A stretch of DNA of 27,957 nt from Ktedonobacterales bacterium (GTDB lineage Bacteria > Chloroflexota > Ktedonobacteria > Ktedonobacterales > JADMIN01). Within the stretch, counting starts at the first letter, position 1; each line of letters starts with the position of its first letter. Positions 9,234 through 16,667 of this stretch are shown one piece after another. Location: positions 1 through 27,957 of the forward strand of contig JAICVT010000004.1 of the NCBI GenBank assembly GCA_025935235.1, given 5' to 3'. A program made the position numbers and the translations under genes. The notes under the pieces were generated by a model. It did not search any database. It saw only the letters and a list, made by a program, of their open reading frames with translations, and was not told the DNA's origin.

Positions 9234-9262
9234 TTGTACCGACGGTCAGGCCGTGTTATTGT
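9234..9262 (+). promoter_or_regulatory. Promoter of the polysaccharide export operon
   Basis: TTGTAC (9234-9239) and TATTGT (9257-9262) are 17 bp apart, and a TG dinucleotide at 9254-9255 gives an extended -10. The predicted start is near 9269, leaving a leader of about 150 nt before wzm. It lies in the 269-bp gap after the CPBP gene and is the only good promoter I see ahead of the sugar cluster. Confidence 0.6.
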
Positions 9263-9419
9263 GGAGCGGCGCTCGCGTCTGTAGACGTAGGCGCCGCATG
9301 GCAGGAGCCAGACCACACTGGCCAACGCAGGGGAGCGTCTGGCCGACGCCTCCCCGTGACGTGAGCTGTCGGCCAGCGCCGATGGGACTGACAGGAAGAA
9401 ACTGAGAGCGGAAACAACG

Positions 9420-10319
9420 ATGAGGCAGTCCGTACCAGCCGTCAGCTATGACTCCGCCCGCACACATTTCCAGGCGCTGGTCGAGGCGCAAGAGGTCTGG
9501 CGCTATCGGTCGCTCGTGCGCAACCTCGTCTCGCGCGACCTCAAAGTGCGCTACAAGCGGTCGGCGCTGGGGTTCGTCTGGGTGACACTCAACCCGCTGC
9601 TGACGACAATCGTCCTCTCGCTCGCGTTCTCGTACATCATCGGCGCGAATCAGCCCCACTTCCCGGTCTTCGTGCTGGCCGGGCTGATTATCTGGAACCT
9701 CTTCGCGCAAGGCTCGGTCGCGGCGATGTCAAATCTGGTCGGCAACGGCAGCACGCTGCGCCGCATGTACATCCCGCCGAGCGTCTTTGTCGTCTCAGCC
9801 GTCGGGAGCGCGCTGGTCAACCTGTTCTTCACCGTCGTCCCGCTCGTGCTGGTCGCACTGGCGTTGCGTGCGCCATTCAGTTGGACCTGGCTCTACGTCC
9901 CGATCGCCTGCGTGCAGGTGACGATCTTCACGCTGGGCGTCGGCCTGATCGTCTCGACGATGGCGGTCTTCTTCAACGACATCTATGAGATGTATCTCGT
10001 GCTGCTAACCGCGTTCAACTATCTCACGCCGGTGTTCTATCCGATCACCATCTTGCCGCCCTGGCTCCAGAACCTTGAAGTGTATAATCCCATGTATCTG
10101 TTCGTCGCGGCGGCGCAGACGGCGGTCGTCGGCTCAACCGCCTGCGTGGGTGGCTCCCTCCAGAACGGCAAGCTGGTCTGCCCCCACTATGTCGTGCTTC
10201 CGCCGTCGGTTCCCGATATCAAGACGCAGCTCGTAACATGGGCCTCGGCGCTGCTCGTCTTCACCATCGGCTGGCTGCTCTTCACGCGGACGGAGGCGAA
10301 GTTTGCTTACCACCTCTAA
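9420..10319 (+). CDS. wzm: Polysaccharide ABC exporter, permease subunit
   Basis: This is the ABC-2 type permease that, with its ATPase partner, exports an undecaprenyl-linked glycan across the inner membrane (Wzm/TagG/KpsM group). The 299-residue product has an amphipathic N-terminus with the family text LVSRDLKVRYKRSALGFVWVTLNPL (36-60). Six hydrophobic segments follow (about 52-75, 81-100, 121-148, 157-184, 192-212 and 270-288). The motif NPMYLFVAAAQ (223-233) is typical of the last periplasmic loop region. That loop (about 236-268) is longer than usual and carries two cysteines (C242, C254) that might form a disulfide, which is inferred only. The ATG at 9420 has a purine-rich upstream stretch (AGAGCGGAAAC). 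The 3' end overlaps the ATPase gene by 17 bp, indicating translational coupling. Confidence 0.93.
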   Translation: MRQSVPAVSYDSARTHFQALVEAQEVWRYRSLVRNLVSRDLKVRYKRSALGFVWVTLNPLLTTIVLSLAFSYIIGANQPHFPVFVLAGLIIWNLFAQGSVAAMSNLVGNGSTLRRMYIPPSVFVVSAVGSALVNLFFTVVPLVLVALALRAPFSWTWLYVPIACVQVTIFTLGVGLIVSTMAVFFNDIYEMYLVLLTAFNYLTPVFYPITILPPWLQNLEVYNPMYLFVAAAQTAVVGSTACVGGSLQNGKLVCPHYVVLPPSVPDIKTQLVTWASALLVFTIGWLLFTRTEAKFAYHL

Positions 10320-11343
10320 CTCATCAAACTCCCCCGACTCCTCCCGCGCCAGTGGCGCGAACGGAGCCAGCGGAGCCAACGGAGCCAACGGAGCGCATGC
10401 CATGAACGGCGCCGATGGCGCGAACGGCGCGATCCAGGCGGAGCGCGCGCCGAAGGTCTACAACAGGAACCCGGGATTTGGCGCGAGGGGCGGCCGCTTT
10501 GGCGCGACCGCAGGCGACACAGGTCGCGGCGCGCCCGCCCTGGAGCCAGGCCCCGACGATGCTGTGCTCGTCTCGGGCGTCTCGCTGCGCTACCGGATGC
10601 CCACCGAGCGCATCACCTCGCTCAAGGAGCAGGTCATCCGCACCATCACCCGCCGCACCGTCGGCTACAATGAGTTCTGGGCGCTGCGCAACATCAATCT
10701 GCGCATCAAGTTCGGCGACTCGCTGGCGCTGGTCGGGCGCAACGGCGCGGGCAAAAGCTCGCTGCTCAAGGTGATTGCCCGCGTCATCGTCCCCACCAGC
10801 GGGCGGGTCGTGGTGCGCGGCAACGTCGCCCCGATCATCGAGTTGGGCGCGGGCTTCCATCCAGAGCTGACCGGGCGCGAGAACATCTTTCTCAACGGCG
10901 CGATGCTGGGCTTCTCTGAAGACGCGATGAAGCGGAAGTTTGACAGCATCGTGGATTTCAGCGAGCTGGAAGCCTTCATTGACTCACCGCTGCGCACCTA
11001 CTCCTCCGGCATGACAGCGCGCCTGGCCTTCGCGGTGGCCGCCGAGGCTGACCCCAACCTGCTCATCATTGACGAAGTGCTCTCGGTGGGTGATGAGGCC
11101 TTCCAGAAGAAGTGCCAGGCGCGCATGCTCAGCTTCCGCGAGCGCGGCTGCACGATCCTCTACGTCACCCACGCGCTGGAGATGGCCCACCAACTCTGCG
11201 ACCGAGCGGTGTGGATCGAGGAGGGGCGCGCGATCTACAGCGGCCCAACGCAGAAGGTGGTCAGCCTGTTCCGCGAGAGCATGGAGTTCGAGACCTCGCT
11301 CTCGGCCACGCAGAAGCGCCAGGTCGTGCAGGTGCAGCGGTGA
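10303..11343 (+). CDS. wzt: Polysaccharide ABC exporter, ATPase subunit
   Basis: The 346-residue ATPase powers the permease encoded just upstream. Walker A is GRNGAGKS (145-152), the ABC signature is YSSGMTARLAF (233-243) and Walker B is LLIIDE (253-258), followed by the family-typical VLSVGDEAFQKK. The product ends soon after the nucleotide-binding domain. It therefore lacks the C-terminal carbohydrate-binding domain of O9a-type Wzt and resembles the short TagH/KpsT type. The first ~85 residues are unusual: a disordered leader with Gly-Ala-Asn/Ser repeats (about 18-43). The start is a TTG at 10303, inside wzm. It is chosen because GGAGG (10292-10296) lies 6 nt upstream, whereas the first in-frame ATG, at 10402, has no such site. 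The stop TGA overlaps an ATG (TGATG). Confidence 0.92.
   Translation: MLTTSNSSNSPDSSRASGANGASGANGANGAHAMNGADGANGAIQAERAPKVYNRNPGFGARGGRFGATAGDTGRGAPALEPGPDDAVLVSGVSLRYRMPTERITSLKEQVIRTITRRTVGYNEFWALRNINLRIKFGDSLALVGRNGAGKSSLLKVIARVIVPTSGRVVVRGNVAPIIELGAGFHPELTGRENIFLNGAMLGFSEDAMKRKFDSIVDFSELEAFIDSPLRTYSSGMTARLAFAVAAEADPNLLIIDEVLSVGDEAFQKKCQARMLSFRERGCTILYVTHALEMAHQLCDRAVWIEEGRAIYSGPTQKVVSLFRESMEFETSLSATQKRQVVQVQR
10354..10431 (+). repeat. Short tandem repeat inside wzt coding Gly-Ala-Asn units
   Basis: Nine-base units related to GGAGCCAAC follow one another, with degenerate GGCGCGAAC forms at both ends. They encode G-A-N, G-A-S and G-A-D triplets. The repeat stays in frame, so it adds or removes residues without breaking the gene. 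It probably varies in copy number between strains. Confidence 0.7.
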
Positions 11344-11435
11344 TGCGCGAGGGCTGGCCGTTCGCCGGATGCGCGCGTCGCGCGCCGATGCGCGGGATGC
11401 GCGATGCGCGCGGGATAGACAAGGCTTGGCAGTGA
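11343..11435 (+). CDS. Possible 30-residue small ORF linking wzt and the glycosyltransferase gene
   Basis: An ATG overlaps the wzt stop by one base (TGATG at 11341-11345). Thirty codons later its TGA overlaps the GTG start of the next gene (GTGA at 11432-11435). The peptide begins MREGWPFAGCARRAPMRGM and ends in GIDKAWQ. Third codon positions are mostly G or C, as in neighbouring genes. No domain, signal or family is recognisable, and the DNA includes four copies of GATGCGCG, so it may be a spacer that only happens to be open. The double overlap is the main reason to list it: it would pass ribosomes from wzt to the glycosyltransferase. Confidence 0.3.
   Translation: MREGWPFAGCARRAPMRGMRDARGIDKAWQ
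11368..11410 (+). repeat. GATGCGCG simple repeat
   Basis: Four copies of the octamer GATGCGCG occur at 11368, 11387, 11396 and 11403 in the wzt-glycosyltransferase junction. The spacing is irregular. No similar run is seen elsewhere in the window. Confidence 0.6.
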
Positions 11436-13309
11436 AGCCGCAGATGCGCCAGCCGCAGGACGCCAACTCCGCATTTCCAGCGCCCACGCCACCGCCCGCG
11501 CGCCCCAACCCCACCCACGATGCTGGCCGCGACCCACGCTATGAGGCGGAGATCGCCGCTATCGAGCGCGACCTGATCGCGGAGATCGAGCGGATCGAGC
11601 GCGAGGCGGCCGCGCGCGAGCGCGCCCTGATCGCCGAGCGCGACGCCTTTCGCGCGCAACTCCAGATTGCTCACGACACGAAGGGCTGGCGCGCCTCGGT
11701 TGCCTACTGGAACGCGCGCCAGCGCGGGCTGGTGGGCGCGCTCGACCTGGGCGGCCAGCTGGCGACCTATCTGGCGCGGGTCGGCTATCACCTCGGCGTC
11801 CCCTATCGCCTGCGCCGCGACCTCTGGTATCGTCGCCACACTGGCGCGAGCTACCAGCGCTACCTGCGCACGCTGAGCCAGCCGCGACCCAGCGCGCCAC
11901 TGGATGACGCGGCCAATCCGGAGCGGGTACGCAAGGCGGTTGGCCCCGACGCGCTGATCTTCGCCGCGCGCGCGTGGGATGACAGCGACGCGAGGCAGCG
12001 CCGGGCGGCGCGCCAGCTCGCGGCGGCGGGACATCGCTGCCGCTGGCTGACCCCGCTGCTGACCCTCGCGCCTGCGGGCGAGATTGGCGCGGTAGCGGCG
12101 CGGGACGTTGAGGCGGGCGTGGGCGCCGATGGGGCTGAGATCGTGGAGCTGGCGCTGCCCGGCGATGGCGGCGATGTCACCGCGCGGCCCGTCTTTCGCC
12201 AGACGGCGCTGCGGCACGCGCTGCGGGCGTTGCGCCGCTACTGCTTCGAGCACGACCTGCGCGAGGTCGTCTGCGTCGTGCAGCATCCCGGCTGGGCGCC
12301 ACTGGTGGAGGCGCTGCGCGCGGCCTACGGCTGGAAGGTCTTCGCCGACCTCGCCGCCGACCTCGACAGCGAGCCGAGCGACGCCCACGTCGGCGAGGCG
12401 CTCACCGCCAGCGACCTCATCATTGCCAGCGCAGACTCCCAGCGCGACGGGTTGGCGCGGCAGGGGCTGGCGACGCCCGCGATGACAATCGCGGAGGGCG
12501 ACCCGCCTGAAGCGCTGAGCGCCGCCGTGCGTGGGCTATATGGCCGCGCCACGATCATCATCGTGACGTATCGCAACCTGGAGAAGACGCGGCTAACGCT
12601 GAAAAGCGTGCTGGAGCAGACGCGCTACCCCAACTACGAGGCGCTGCTGGTGGATAACGGCGCCGACCCAGACATCCGGGCCTATGCGCGGGCGATGGCG
12701 GAGCGCTTTCCAGCGACGGTGCGCTGCATCTTCAATGCGGAGAACCTGGGCTTCGCGGGCGCGAACAATGTTGGCCTGCGCGCTGCTCAGGACAGCGAGT
12801 ATGTGGTGTTGCTCAACGACGACGTGATCGTGACACCCGGCTGGCTGGGCGCGCTGCTGCGCTATCTGGCTGATCCACAGATCGGGCTGGTCGGCCCGGT
12901 GACGAATGCGGCCGGCAACGAGGCGCGCATCCCGGTGGACTACAGCGATCCCGATGGGATCACCGCCTTCGCCCGCGCCTATACCTTCGCACACGATGGC
13001 GCCAGCTTCGACATCCCGGTGCTGGCGATGTTCTGTCTGGCGATGCGCCAGCGGACCGCCGCCGAGCTGGGCGAGCTGGACGAGCGCTTCCGCGTCGGCA
13101 TGTTCGAGGATGACGACTACGCCATGCGCGCGCGCGCGGCGGGCTATCGCCTCGTCTGCGCCGAGGACGTCTTCGTCCACCATTTCGGGCGCTCATCCTT
13201 CAGCCAGATGAGCGAGGAGGCGCACGCGCGGCTCTTTGCCGCCAATCGCGCGGTTTTCGAGCAAAAGTGGGGCGTGCTCTGGCAACCCCATAAGTACCGC
13301 GAGGGTTAA
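11432..13309 (+). CDS. Multidomain glycosyltransferase: coiled coil, GT-B-like half, GT2 domain
   Basis: The 625-residue product has four parts. Residues 1-33 are Pro-rich. Residues about 34-75 form a charged coiled coil (EAEIAAIERDLIAEIERIER). Residues about 170-365 resemble the N-terminal half of a GT-B glycosyltransferase (VCVVQHPGWAPLVEALR, WKVFADLAADLDS, ASDLIIASADSQRDGL), with no matching C-terminal half. A complete family 2 domain begins near 372 (TIIIVTYRN), with LGFAGANNVGL, the acidic metal motif LLNDDV (461-466) and EDDDYAMRARAAGYRL near 559. GT2 domains of this kind add sugars such as rhamnose from nucleotide donors, in the cytosol. The GTG start at 11432 has AAGG 7 nt upstream and overlaps the stop of the small ORF; an ATG at 11444 is the alternative. 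Its place right after wzm/wzt points to glycan chain assembly. Confidence 0.88.
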   Translation: MKPQMRQPQDANSAFPAPTPPPARPNPTHDAGRDPRYEAEIAAIERDLIAEIERIEREAAARERALIAERDAFRAQLQIAHDTKGWRASVAYWNARQRGLVGALDLGGQLATYLARVGYHLGVPYRLRRDLWYRRHTGASYQRYLRTLSQPRPSAPLDDAANPERVRKAVGPDALIFAARAWDDSDARQRRAARQLAAAGHRCRWLTPLLTLAPAGEIGAVAARDVEAGVGADGAEIVELALPGDGGDVTARPVFRQTALRHALRALRRYCFEHDLREVVCVVQHPGWAPLVEALRAAYGWKVFADLAADLDSEPSDAHVGEALTASDLIIASADSQRDGLARQGLATPAMTIAEGDPPEALSAAVRGLYGRATIIIVTYRNLEKTRLTLKSVLEQTRYPNYEALLVDNGADPDIRAYARAMAERFPATVRCIFNAENLGFAGANNVGLRAAQDSEYVVLLNDDVIVTPGWLGALLRYLADPQIGLVGPVTNAAGNEARIPVDYSDPDGITAFARAYTFAHDGASFDIPVLAMFCLAMRQRTAAELGELDERFRVGMFEDDDYAMRARAAGYRLVCAEDVFVHHFGRSSFSQMSEEAHARLFAANRAVFEQKWGVLWQPHKYREG

Positions 13310-13427
13310 CAAGCTCATCCTCGGCGATACATGAATAGGGGCGATCATCCGGGCGCCTGGCGACCGAGCAGCACAAGGGCCAGCGCCGGGACAGGGCGAC
13401 ACGGGAAACAGGAGCGACAGGAGCGAT

Positions 13428-14543
13428 ATGAAGGGGCTAATCCTGAGCGGCGGGAAAGGAACCCGGCTGCGCCCACTGACCTACACGCGCGCCAAGCAGT
13501 TGCTGCCGCTGGCCAACCGCCCGGTGCTCTTCTACGCGATTGACGCGCTGGTCGAGGCGGGCATCTCGGAGATCGGCATCATCGTCGGCGACACGTTCGC
13601 CGAGATCGAGGAGACCGTCTCCAGCGCGACCTGCTGGGACCAGGAAGTCGCCTTCGAGTTCATCCATCAGCCTCAGCCGCTGGGTCTGGCGCACGCGGTC
13701 ATCACCGCCGAGCCGTTTCTGGGCGCCGACCCGTTCGTCATGTTCCTGGGCGACAACCTGATCGGCGACTCGCTGGCGCCGATGGCGCGCGAGTTTCTGG
13801 CCGCCGACAATCCCTACGCCTCGCAGATTCTGCTGAAGCGGGTTGCCAACCCATCGCAGTTCGGCGTGGCGGAGCTGGAGGCGGATGGCGGCGAGCGACC
13901 CGGCGCGGCGGTGCGTGTGCGGCGGCTGATCGAGAAGCCCAAAGACCCGCCATCCGATCTGGCGCTGGTTGGCGTCTACTTCTTCGATCAGCGCATCCAC
14001 ACGGCGACGCACGCCATCAAGCCATCGGCGCGCGGCGAGCTGGAGATCACCGACGCCATCCAGTGGCTGATTGACCAGCGCCAGGCCGTCAAAGCGACCG
14101 TGCTGGATAGCTACTGGATAGATACTGGCAAGATGGAAGACATCCTCGACGCCAACCGCCAGGTGCTGGCGCGGCTTGAGCCGAGCATTGACCCGACCGC
14201 TCACATCGCGCCCGATGCGGCGCTGAGCGGCGCGGTCGTCGTGCAGGCGGGCGCGCGCATTGAGAACAGCGTCATCCGCGGCCCGGCCATCATCGGCGAG
14301 CGCGCTGTCATCCGCGACGCCTTCATCGGGCCGTTCTCCTCGATCTATCACGATGTGCAGATCGAGGGCAGCGAGGTCGAGTACAGCATCGTGCTGGAGC
14401 ATGCGCGCATCCAGAACGTGCAGGGACGCATAGACCAGAGCCTGATCGGGCGCTATGCCGAGGTCTATACCGCGCCGCCACGCCCACGCACACACCGGCT
14501 GATGCTGGGCGACCACAGCACGACAGGGCTGGCGCCACACTAG
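13428..14543 (+). CDS. rmlA: Glucose-1-phosphate thymidylyltransferase, long form
   Basis: This enzyme joins dTTP and glucose 1-phosphate to give dTDP-glucose, the first step toward dTDP-rhamnose and other dTDP-deoxysugars. The 371-residue product has the nucleotidyltransferase signature SGGKGTRLRPLT (7-18), the following K23-QLLPLANRP and the metal-binding FLGDN (107-111). IEKPKDP lies near 170 and SYWIDTGKMEDILDANR near 225-241. A left-handed beta-helix of hexapeptide-like repeats follows (about 252-345: AHIAPDAALSGAVVVQAGARIENSVI). That tail and the length mark the RmlA-long/StrD type, not the ~290-residue RmlA. AGGAG stands 4 nt before the ATG. It heads the run rmlA-rmlB-rmlD. Confidence 0.92.
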   Translation: MKGLILSGGKGTRLRPLTYTRAKQLLPLANRPVLFYAIDALVEAGISEIGIIVGDTFAEIEETVSSATCWDQEVAFEFIHQPQPLGLAHAVITAEPFLGADPFVMFLGDNLIGDSLAPMAREFLAADNPYASQILLKRVANPSQFGVAELEADGGERPGAAVRVRRLIEKPKDPPSDLALVGVYFFDQRIHTATHAIKPSARGELEITDAIQWLIDQRQAVKATVLDSYWIDTGKMEDILDANRQVLARLEPSIDPTAHIAPDAALSGAVVVQAGARIENSVIRGPAIIGERAVIRDAFIGPFSSIYHDVQIEGSEVEYSIVLEHARIQNVQGRIDQSLIGRYAEVYTAPPRPRTHRLMLGDHSTTGLAPH

Positions 14544-14599
14544 CGCAGGCGCCAGCCAGAGGTTGGCAAGACGATCATCACACAGGAGAACAACCGTTT

Positions 14600-15643
14600 A
14601 TGGCCTCACGCAAGATGCTGGTGACAGGCGCCGCCGGGTTTATCGGGTCGGCGTTCGTGCGCTCCGTCATGCGCGCGCTGCCCGATGTCGAAGTGATCGC
14701 CTTCGACAAGCTGACCTACGCCGGCAACCTGGAGAATCTGGCCTCCGTCGCGCATGACCCGCGCTACCACTTCGTCCAGGGCGACATCTGCGATGCCGAG
14801 GCTGTGCGCGCCAGCATGCGCGGCTGCGCGTGGGTTGTCAACTTCGCGGCGGAAACGCACGTGGATCGCTCGATTGTTGATCCTGGCGCCTTCGTCCGCA
14901 CCGATGTGATCGGCGCCTATGAGCTGCTGGAGGCGGCGCGCAGCCTGGGCGTGGAGCGCTTCGTGCAGATCAGCACGGATGAGGTCTACGGCAACGCCGA
15001 GTCGCCGTCTGGCGAGAGCCGCCCATCGCTGGAGACCGATGCGCTCAAGCCGCTCTCGCCCTACGCCGCCAGCAAGGCCGGAGCGGACCGGCTTGCGTTC
15101 TCGTATTGGGCCACTTATGGCGTGCCAGTCGTGGTGACGCGCTGCTCCAACAACTACGGACCGTACCAGTATCCCGAAAAACAGCTCCCGCTCTTCATCA
15201 CCAACGCGCTGGCCGAGCGCGCCATCCCCGTCTACGGCAACGGCCAGAACACCCGCGACTGGATTCACACCGACGACCACTGCTCGGCGCTGGTGGCCAT
15301 CTTACAGGCGCCGGAGGACAAGGTGGTGGGCGAGGTCTTCAACATCGGCGCCAGCGAGGAACGCAGCATCATCGAGAATGCCCGCGCCATCCTGGGGCTG
15401 GTCGGCGAACCCGAGAGCCTCATCACCTTCGTGAATGATCGCCTCGGCCATGTGCGCCGCCACGCCGTAGACAGCGCGAAGCTCCAGCGCACGCTGGGCT
15501 GGCAGCCTACGGTCAAGTTCGACGATGGCTTGCGCGAGACAGTGGCGTGGTATCGCGACAACCCTGAGTGGCTGGCGCATGTGCTGGCGCGACGCGATGA
15601 GTTCCTGGGTGCGGCACTGGCGCTCGGCTCACAGGGCAAGTAG
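14600..15643 (+). CDS. rmlB: dTDP-glucose 4,6-dehydratase
   Basis: The enzyme converts dTDP-glucose to dTDP-4-keto-6-deoxyglucose using bound NAD+. The 347-residue product is a short-chain dehydrogenase of the extended type. It has the NAD-binding glycine motif GAAGFIG (10-16) and the RmlB marker FDKLTYAGNLENL (35-47). NFAAETHVDRSI (81-92) follows. The catalytic STDEVYG contains T126, D127 and E128, and Y155xxxK159 lies in SPYAASK. The Asp-Glu pair separates dehydratases from simple epimerases. SNNYGPYQYPEKQLPLFI later in the protein is also family-typical. AGGAG lies about 10 nt before the ATG, 56 bp after rmlA. The product would feed RmlC, which is not found here, and then RmlD. Confidence 0.95.
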   Translation: MASRKMLVTGAAGFIGSAFVRSVMRALPDVEVIAFDKLTYAGNLENLASVAHDPRYHFVQGDICDAEAVRASMRGCAWVVNFAAETHVDRSIVDPGAFVRTDVIGAYELLEAARSLGVERFVQISTDEVYGNAESPSGESRPSLETDALKPLSPYAASKAGADRLAFSYWATYGVPVVVTRCSNNYGPYQYPEKQLPLFITNALAERAIPVYGNGQNTRDWIHTDDHCSALVAILQAPEDKVVGEVFNIGASEERSIIENARAILGLVGEPESLITFVNDRLGHVRRHAVDSAKLQRTLGWQPTVKFDDGLRETVAWYRDNPEWLAHVLARRDEFLGAALALGSQGK

Positions 15644-15674
15644 CGCGGAAGACATCTGAGGTAGGCAGACGGCG

Positions 15675-16607
15675 ATGACAACATTATGGGTGACGGGCGC
15701 TAACGGCGTGCTCGGCTGGGCAGTGACACGCCAGGCCGAGGCGTCGGGCGTGTATGACCGGATCGTGGCGCTCGGCCATTCCTCGGTCGGCCAGAGCGAC
15801 CCGCGCGCCGCCATCACCTGGCAGCCGCTGGACCTCGCCGACCACGATGCCATCGCCGCCACCGCTCAGGCGCATCCGCCGAGTGTCATCATCAACTGCG
15901 CCGCCATGACGAATGTGGACAAGTGCGAGACCGAGCGCGAGCTGGCCTGGCGCATCAACGCCGAGGGGCCGCGGACGCTGGCGCAGGTGGCGCGGGAGGC
16001 GGGCGCGCCGCTGCTGCACGTCTCCACCGACTACGTCTTCCCCGGCGATGAAGCGGCGCCAGGCCCCTATCGTGAGGATGATCCGGTGCGCCCAGTCAGC
16101 GAATACGGGCGCTCGAAGCTGGGTGGCGAGCAGGCGATCATCGAAGAGCTGGGGTCGGCGCATCCCTGGCTGATCGCGCGGACGGCCATCGTCATTGGGA
16201 CGGGGCCAAACCAGCGCCCCAACTTCGTGACGTGGGTGGCGCGTGAGCTGCGCGCTGGCAAGCGGCTCAAGATCGTCACCGACCAGTACAACACGCCGAC
16301 GCTGGCGGATGATCTGGCGCGCCTGCTGCTCTGGAGCGCGCGGGCGGGCGCCACGGGCGTCTATCACGCCGCTGGCCCCACGTATCTGGGGCGACACGAG
16401 TGGGCGCTGGCTATTGCCGATCACTTCGGCCTGCCGCGCGACCACTTCGACTGGGTGACCAGTGCGGAACTGAATCAGCCCGCGCGGCGTCCCCTGCGTA
16501 GCGGGCTGCGCTGCGAGCGCCTGGCTGCCGATCAGGCGCGCGGCGCGCCGACCTTCCTGGGCGCGATTGAGTGCCTGAGCGAGACCGACTGGGGGCTGGA
16601 CTTCTGA
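15675..16607 (+). CDS. rmlD: dTDP-4-dehydrorhamnose reductase
   Basis: RmlD reduces dTDP-4-keto-L-rhamnose to dTDP-L-rhamnose with NAD(P)H. The 310-residue product has GANGVLG (8-14) for cofactor binding, INCAAMTNVDKCE (73-85), which is the hallmark of RmlD proteins, STDYVF (117-122) and Y144-GRS-K148. These fit RmlD well; related reductases that make 6-deoxy-L-talose look alike and cannot be excluded by eye. The start ATG has a GAGGTAGG stretch upstream and lies 31 bp after the rmlB stop. RmlC, the 3,5-epimerase that should act between RmlB and RmlD, is absent from the window. It is either encoded elsewhere, or this reductase works on another keto-sugar. Confidence 0.88.
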   Translation: MTTLWVTGANGVLGWAVTRQAEASGVYDRIVALGHSSVGQSDPRAAITWQPLDLADHDAIAATAQAHPPSVIINCAAMTNVDKCETERELAWRINAEGPRTLAQVAREAGAPLLHVSTDYVFPGDEAAPGPYREDDPVRPVSEYGRSKLGGEQAIIEELGSAHPWLIARTAIVIGTGPNQRPNFVTWVARELRAGKRLKIVTDQYNTPTLADDLARLLLWSARAGATGVYHAAGPTYLGRHEWALAIADHFGLPRDHFDWVTSAELNQPARRPLRSGLRCERLAADQARGAPTFLGAIECLSETDWGLDF

Positions 16608-16667
16608 GTAACCTGACGTTTCGGCGCTGAGTAGCCGAGTAGCGTGCGCTAGAGAGTGGAGAAACCA

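Noticed and set aside
11069..11431. Upstream extension of the glycosyltransferase open frame into wzt
   Set aside because: The extension lies over the wzt ABC signature region in another frame and has no glycosyltransferase content.
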